The notes under the pieces were generated by a model. That model was not told the DNA's origin, did not search any database, and was given only the letters and a program-made list of their open reading frames with translations. The position numbers and the translations under genes were made by a program. From NCBI GenBank assembly GCA_905182985.1, contig CAJJDN010000083.1:222527-286526 (forward strand): DNA of 64,000 nucleotides, written 5' to 3'. Source of the DNA: Paramecium sonneborni. Taxonomy: Eukaryota; Ciliophora; Oligohymenophorea; Peniculida; Parameciidae. Of the stretch, positions 60,722 to 64,000 are shown in pieces; position 1 is the stretch's first letter; every line of letters starts with the position of its first letter.

Positions 60722-62010
60722 AAATAAAACAATAATAATTATTTAATTAATTCTTAACACTTTTTTTAACAATTACTTCAAAATTAAATGCTTATTTAAT
60801 CTTAAGAAATAACAAAAAAAACATTTTACTTTCATTTATTTTATTTAATCATCATCTAAATATCAATTTAAACTTAGTTTAGCATTTGGATTTTCTCCCT
60901 TTTTATATTTTTTCTATTAAATCGAAAGTTTTCATTACCATTCAACATTTAATTTTTGAATTTCTTAAATTTAATAGTCCAAATCATTCTCAAAGTTTAT
61001 AAAGTCACAAAACTTTTTTCTACCAAATCTTGATTGTTTGCAATAATATCTTTCATTTTTTTTTAAATAAAGAGATGTTTAAATTCAATTATGACAAATA
61101 AGTTTTTGAATTAAGCCATTTTGATGTATTCAAGGAAATTTTGTGGCTAAGAAAAAACTAAATAGTATACAAAAATGTATCTTCTAGATCATTCTTATAA
61201 TTTTACAATAAATTATCACTAAGGGATACTTCATGTTTTATTTAGAATGAGAATTAATTCAAATATCTAAATAAAAAGGACTGTGTATTAATATTTATGA
61301 TACGATTTCATAATCATCTAAAATTTTGAATGTTTTGAGAGAAATTATATATTTATCTCGCTTTTAAATGAATGTATATTGGATTTGAACCCCATTATAT
61401 TATTTTTTTCTAATGATATTTATTTAATAAGATTGAGAGAGATTCAACCTTTTTGGTGATCTCAAATGAATTGAGCATTAGATTACTATACTCCTTAAAG
61501 TAACTTTGTATATTCAACATTTATAGTATTAATAAATTGCCCAAATAAAGATTATGTAAAATCAGATAGGTATAGCTAAAGAACAATAATTTTGAGGATC
61601 CATTTCTGAAAAAGGAGTTCTGTTTTATAACTTCTATATAGATAGATGAATTAAAAAATAGTATTTATTCTATCAATTTTTTTTTTGATATATTAGTTTT
61701 AAAGCTGGTATATAAATAATTAAATCAAAAATAAGGAAATGAAATCTTTTAAAAAAAAAATGTTAAGTGATACAAAAAAATTAGCATTTCTTAAATTGCT
61801 TAATATCAAAATATTTTAAAATTAAATAACTTATTAAATACTGTAATAAATGGTATAGCTGTGTATATGTGAAGTCTTCTGACTCAAGAAATAAGTTAAG
61901 TTAAGAATTACTAATTAGATAAAATATAAAAAAAAATAGAGGGATAATTTATTAGTCAATAATTTTTTTGAGAGAATAGCTTAAGAAAGTAAATAAAAGA
62001 TTAAATTAAA
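60722..62010. other. Long intergenic region with one possible 84-residue ORF
   Basis: On the plus strand, ATG 61075 to TGA 61327-61329 is a single open frame (MFKFNYDKQVFELSHFDVF...). Its residue mix is moderately protein-like, without known motifs. Elsewhere there are short A/T runs and no gene. A sequence resembling a tRNA T-loop near 61380 was examined and rejected. Confidence 0.35.
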
Positions 62011-62769
62011 TCACTTAATATTTTTTTGAATCTGTTTTATTGATTTATATAGATTTGTATAAATCTCTAAATTCTCTTAATGAAGTTAATCTATATTCTC
62101 TACAATGTTCTAGATATTTTCATTCGGATTAGTATGTCTCAGATTACTTGAGATTGTAGGTTATGCAACTCTTTGTACAATTTTCTTGTCTTTTTCTGAT
62201 AGTTGAAATTTTAACGAGAACGTGTCAGTTTCTTAGAATTACAATTTAAGCGATTCCATAAATACTCTATCTCTCATTTTTTTTTCTTCTATACGATTAA
62301 GTATTTTACGATCAGCTTCATTTAATTCCTTTCCTAATTTACGAACAATTAAATTATCTCTTGTCATTTAAATTGCATCCATTAAACGATTGACATTTCT
62401 ATCACTCCATAAATCTACAACACCCATAGAACCATCATTTGCAGCATCTCCAAAAACATCTCTAACTTTTTTTATTAAAGGTTATAAATAATAATTATTC
62501 TTTTTTTCATGAGTTCTAAAACCAAATTTAAGAAATGTCAATCTTTTATTCTTAGATTATTTATTTGCCACTCCAAATGTTTAATCACGTTTTACTTAAA
62601 TTTCTGTTTTTGGCATTTCACGCATTTATTTATATGTCAATAGTCCTCTCAAATGTCCCAAAGCAAAACTTGACTTTACATTTTCTTTAAGTATATCAAT
62701 ATTTGGTAAAAGAGAAGGCTCACTTTTCTATTTTGGTTTGTGCTGTTGTGAACGCGATAATTATTTCAT
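62011..62769 (-). CDS. Uncharacterised 252-residue protein, intronless
   Basis: ATG 62769-62767 to TGA 62013-62011 is one uninterrupted ciliate-code frame with typical, non-repetitive amino-acid use. The N-terminus is basic and Gln/Ser-rich. A folded-looking core follows: SSFALGHLRGLLTYKQMRE, LTFLKFGFRTHEKKNNYY, KKVRDVFGDAANDGSMGVVD, and LWSDRNVNRLMDAIQMTRDN. Heptad-like helices come next (NEADRKILNRIEEKKMRD). The protein ends in a predicted helix (YKSIKQIQKNIK). No membrane segment, signal peptide or known motif. The GVVDLWSDRNVNRLMDAI core is the best query for family searches. It is a good candidate for a conserved ciliate protein of unknown function. Confidence 0.8.
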
Positions 62770-63509
62770 TATAAATATTTTAGATATATGAATTTAAGAA
62801 TCTCTACATTTTTAGTATAATTAATGGGTGAATAAATATATAAAGACTTAACAATTATTAGATTGAATTTATGTGTAGCTATTTCTAATTTAATAAACTA
62901 TTTCATGAAATACCATTTTACAAATCAAAGACTTTTGCTAAATATATTGATTAATTTCATTTTTATACTACATTTTGAAATATCTTCTAATAAAGAATCT
63001 TATGTTAAAATGGAGATTTATTAATTTAAAGTTAATAAGATAGTTTACAGATCAATTCATATTTTGTTGAAGGTTAAGTAATCTAAATAAATGAATAAGA
63101 AACAATAATTTATGATGACTAATTTTAGTATATTAATCAGAAAGTACTTATTATGGAACATAAACATTAGAAAAAGTATATAATAGATTAAATAATAAAG
63201 AATAATATAAAAAATATAGAATAATAATATTTATGTATTGAAATCAGACAAAAATGTATTTTAAATTTTAGCAGATGGCAATCATAATGGGAATTCTTAT
63301 AAGTTTTTAATTTTCATGTAATGAAATTAAGAATCAATAAGTGTTCAGCTTATTTAAGAATAGGTTAGAATAATTTGGAATGAAAAGGAATAATTAATTA
63401 AACCATTTGCTTTAAATAATGTGTTACAATTAATATTGTAAAGTATCAGAATACTATATTGAAATTGAAATTAAAATTAAGTTTTTAATTTTAGTAATAA
63501 GATTAGATA
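62770..63509. other. Intergenic region, nothing recognised
   Basis: 740 bp of A+T-rich DNA upstream of the minus-strand 252-residue gene and downstream of the partial gene. No protein-like frame or RNA structure was seen. Confidence 0.45.
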
Positions 63510-64000
63510 TCAAATATCTTAATTTTCATCTTGATCTGCTTAACCAGTACTTTCTTGATTTTTAGCTATATCATTAGTTTCTTTTTAACTAGATCTTTCA
63601 TTTATTTAAGTGTCTTTACTATTTTCATGTTATTCCATTTAATAATTATGTTCAGAACCAATATATTATTTTGGATCTTCATTTGATTATTTCTTTTCAT
63701 GTTTTTGTTCTTCTTAATTATTGTATTACCCTTCCATAATCTAATTACTTTATATTCTTTTCTTCTAAACTAAATATGGTTATTATTCTTCTGTTGGTAT
63801 TTCTATATCTTCCTCTATCGTATCTTATTTCTTTGCTCTACTATGTATCATAAATCGTCTTTCTCTCTAACTAATAAATCCTTGAGAACATTGAGATTGT
63901 TAATCTATACTATTTGAACGAGAATTTCTTTGGCTTCTCAATTATCGTTAATGATTAATCCTTTATTATTCATTTAAAGCTTATTATTCGAGATGTTTTG
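63510..64000 (-). CDS. C-terminal part of a Gln/Glu/Ser-rich protein (partial, runs off right edge)
   Basis: A minus-strand frame enters from the right edge and ends at TGA 63512-63510, giving about 160 residues. Composition is Gln/Glu/Asn/Ser/Lys-rich and hydrophilic (RSQRNSRSNSIDQQSQC, RAKKQDTIEEDIEIPTEEQQ), typical of a disordered tail. Most Gln codons are TAA or TAG, so a standard-code reading sees nothing. No domain is present in the visible part; the catalytic or structural part, if any, lies beyond the window. Confidence 0.65.

Noticed and set aside
61375..61400. tRNA-like T-loop (GGTTCAAATCC on the minus strand)
   Set aside because: Only two of five T-stem pairs form and no acceptor, D or anticodon stems can be placed around it.
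61430..61500. Possible tRNA with anticodon TCA on the minus strand (CTCAATTCATTTGAG hairpin)
   Set aside because: The following T-loop-like GGTTGAATC lacks one base, no acceptor stem pairs, and no long variable arm is present; chance hairpin in A+T-rich DNA.
1..64000. CRISPR arrays, insertion sequences, bacterial operons or riboswitches
   Set aside because: The genetic code, tiny spliceosomal introns and gene content are those of a ciliate nucleus; no regularly spaced repeats or transposase motifs were seen.

Overview
The window looks like ciliate nuclear DNA, most likely a macronuclear scaffold from Paramecium. Three independent signs agree. (1) Long, recognisable proteins read through only if TAA and TAG code for glutamine and TGA is the sole stop. 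(2) Genes are interrupted by tiny GT...AG introns of 19-32 nt, mostly 22-28. (3) The DNA is very A+T-rich and gene-dense, with many gaps between genes below 100 bp. Standard-code ORFs are therefore mostly fragments or shadows. All calls below were translated by hand with the ciliate code. No telomeric repeat, tRNA, rRNA, transposon or CRISPR array was found.

Left part (1-11.7 kb): a CCCH zinc-finger protein whose 3' end is a TAA-repeat polyglutamine tract running off the left edge, a multi-pass membrane protein, a PP2C phosphatase, a small coiled-coil protein, a hypothetical protein, an EF-hand protein and a TM7SF3/TMEM198-like (DUF4203) membrane protein.

Middle (12.3-25.7 kb): a zinc-ribbon/TPR protein, a CAMK-like kinase, a polytopic transporter-like protein, mitochondrial p32/MAM33, a WDR26/GID7-type LisH-CTLH-WD40 protein, an ankyrin protein and a cyclic-nucleotide-binding channel-like protein whose pore lacks the GYG filter.

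Then come two very large surface or membrane genes, tail to tail: a roughly 10 kb Cys-rich secreted/transmembrane protein and a roughly 5 kb TinyMacrocysts-type PAS membrane protein (26-41.5 kb).

Right part (43-64 kb): an LCAT-like acyltransferase, a coiled-coil gene of unresolved structure, calmodulin-lysine N-methyltransferase, a ULK/ATG1-like kinase only 7 bp upstream of APC2 of the anaphase-promoting complex, a Cys-type GST, a HEAT-repeat transport-receptor-like protein, a small hypothetical protein, sulfide:quinone oxidoreductase, a mitochondrial carrier, an uncharacterised 252-residue protein and a Q/E-rich partial gene at the right edge.

The genes form no single pathway; this is an ordinary mosaic of ciliate housekeeping, signalling and surface genes. 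Two perfect direct repeats of about 1.2 kb, each separated by a single N (positions 8445 and 34811), are almost certainly unmerged contig overlaps. They must be collapsed before the two genes they interrupt can be modelled. The most novel observations are the channel-like protein with a degenerate filter, the polyQ-coding microsatellite, the extreme gene packing (start codons 8 bp apart, and a 7 bp gap between genes), candidate stop-less 3n introns, and several large anonymous proteins.
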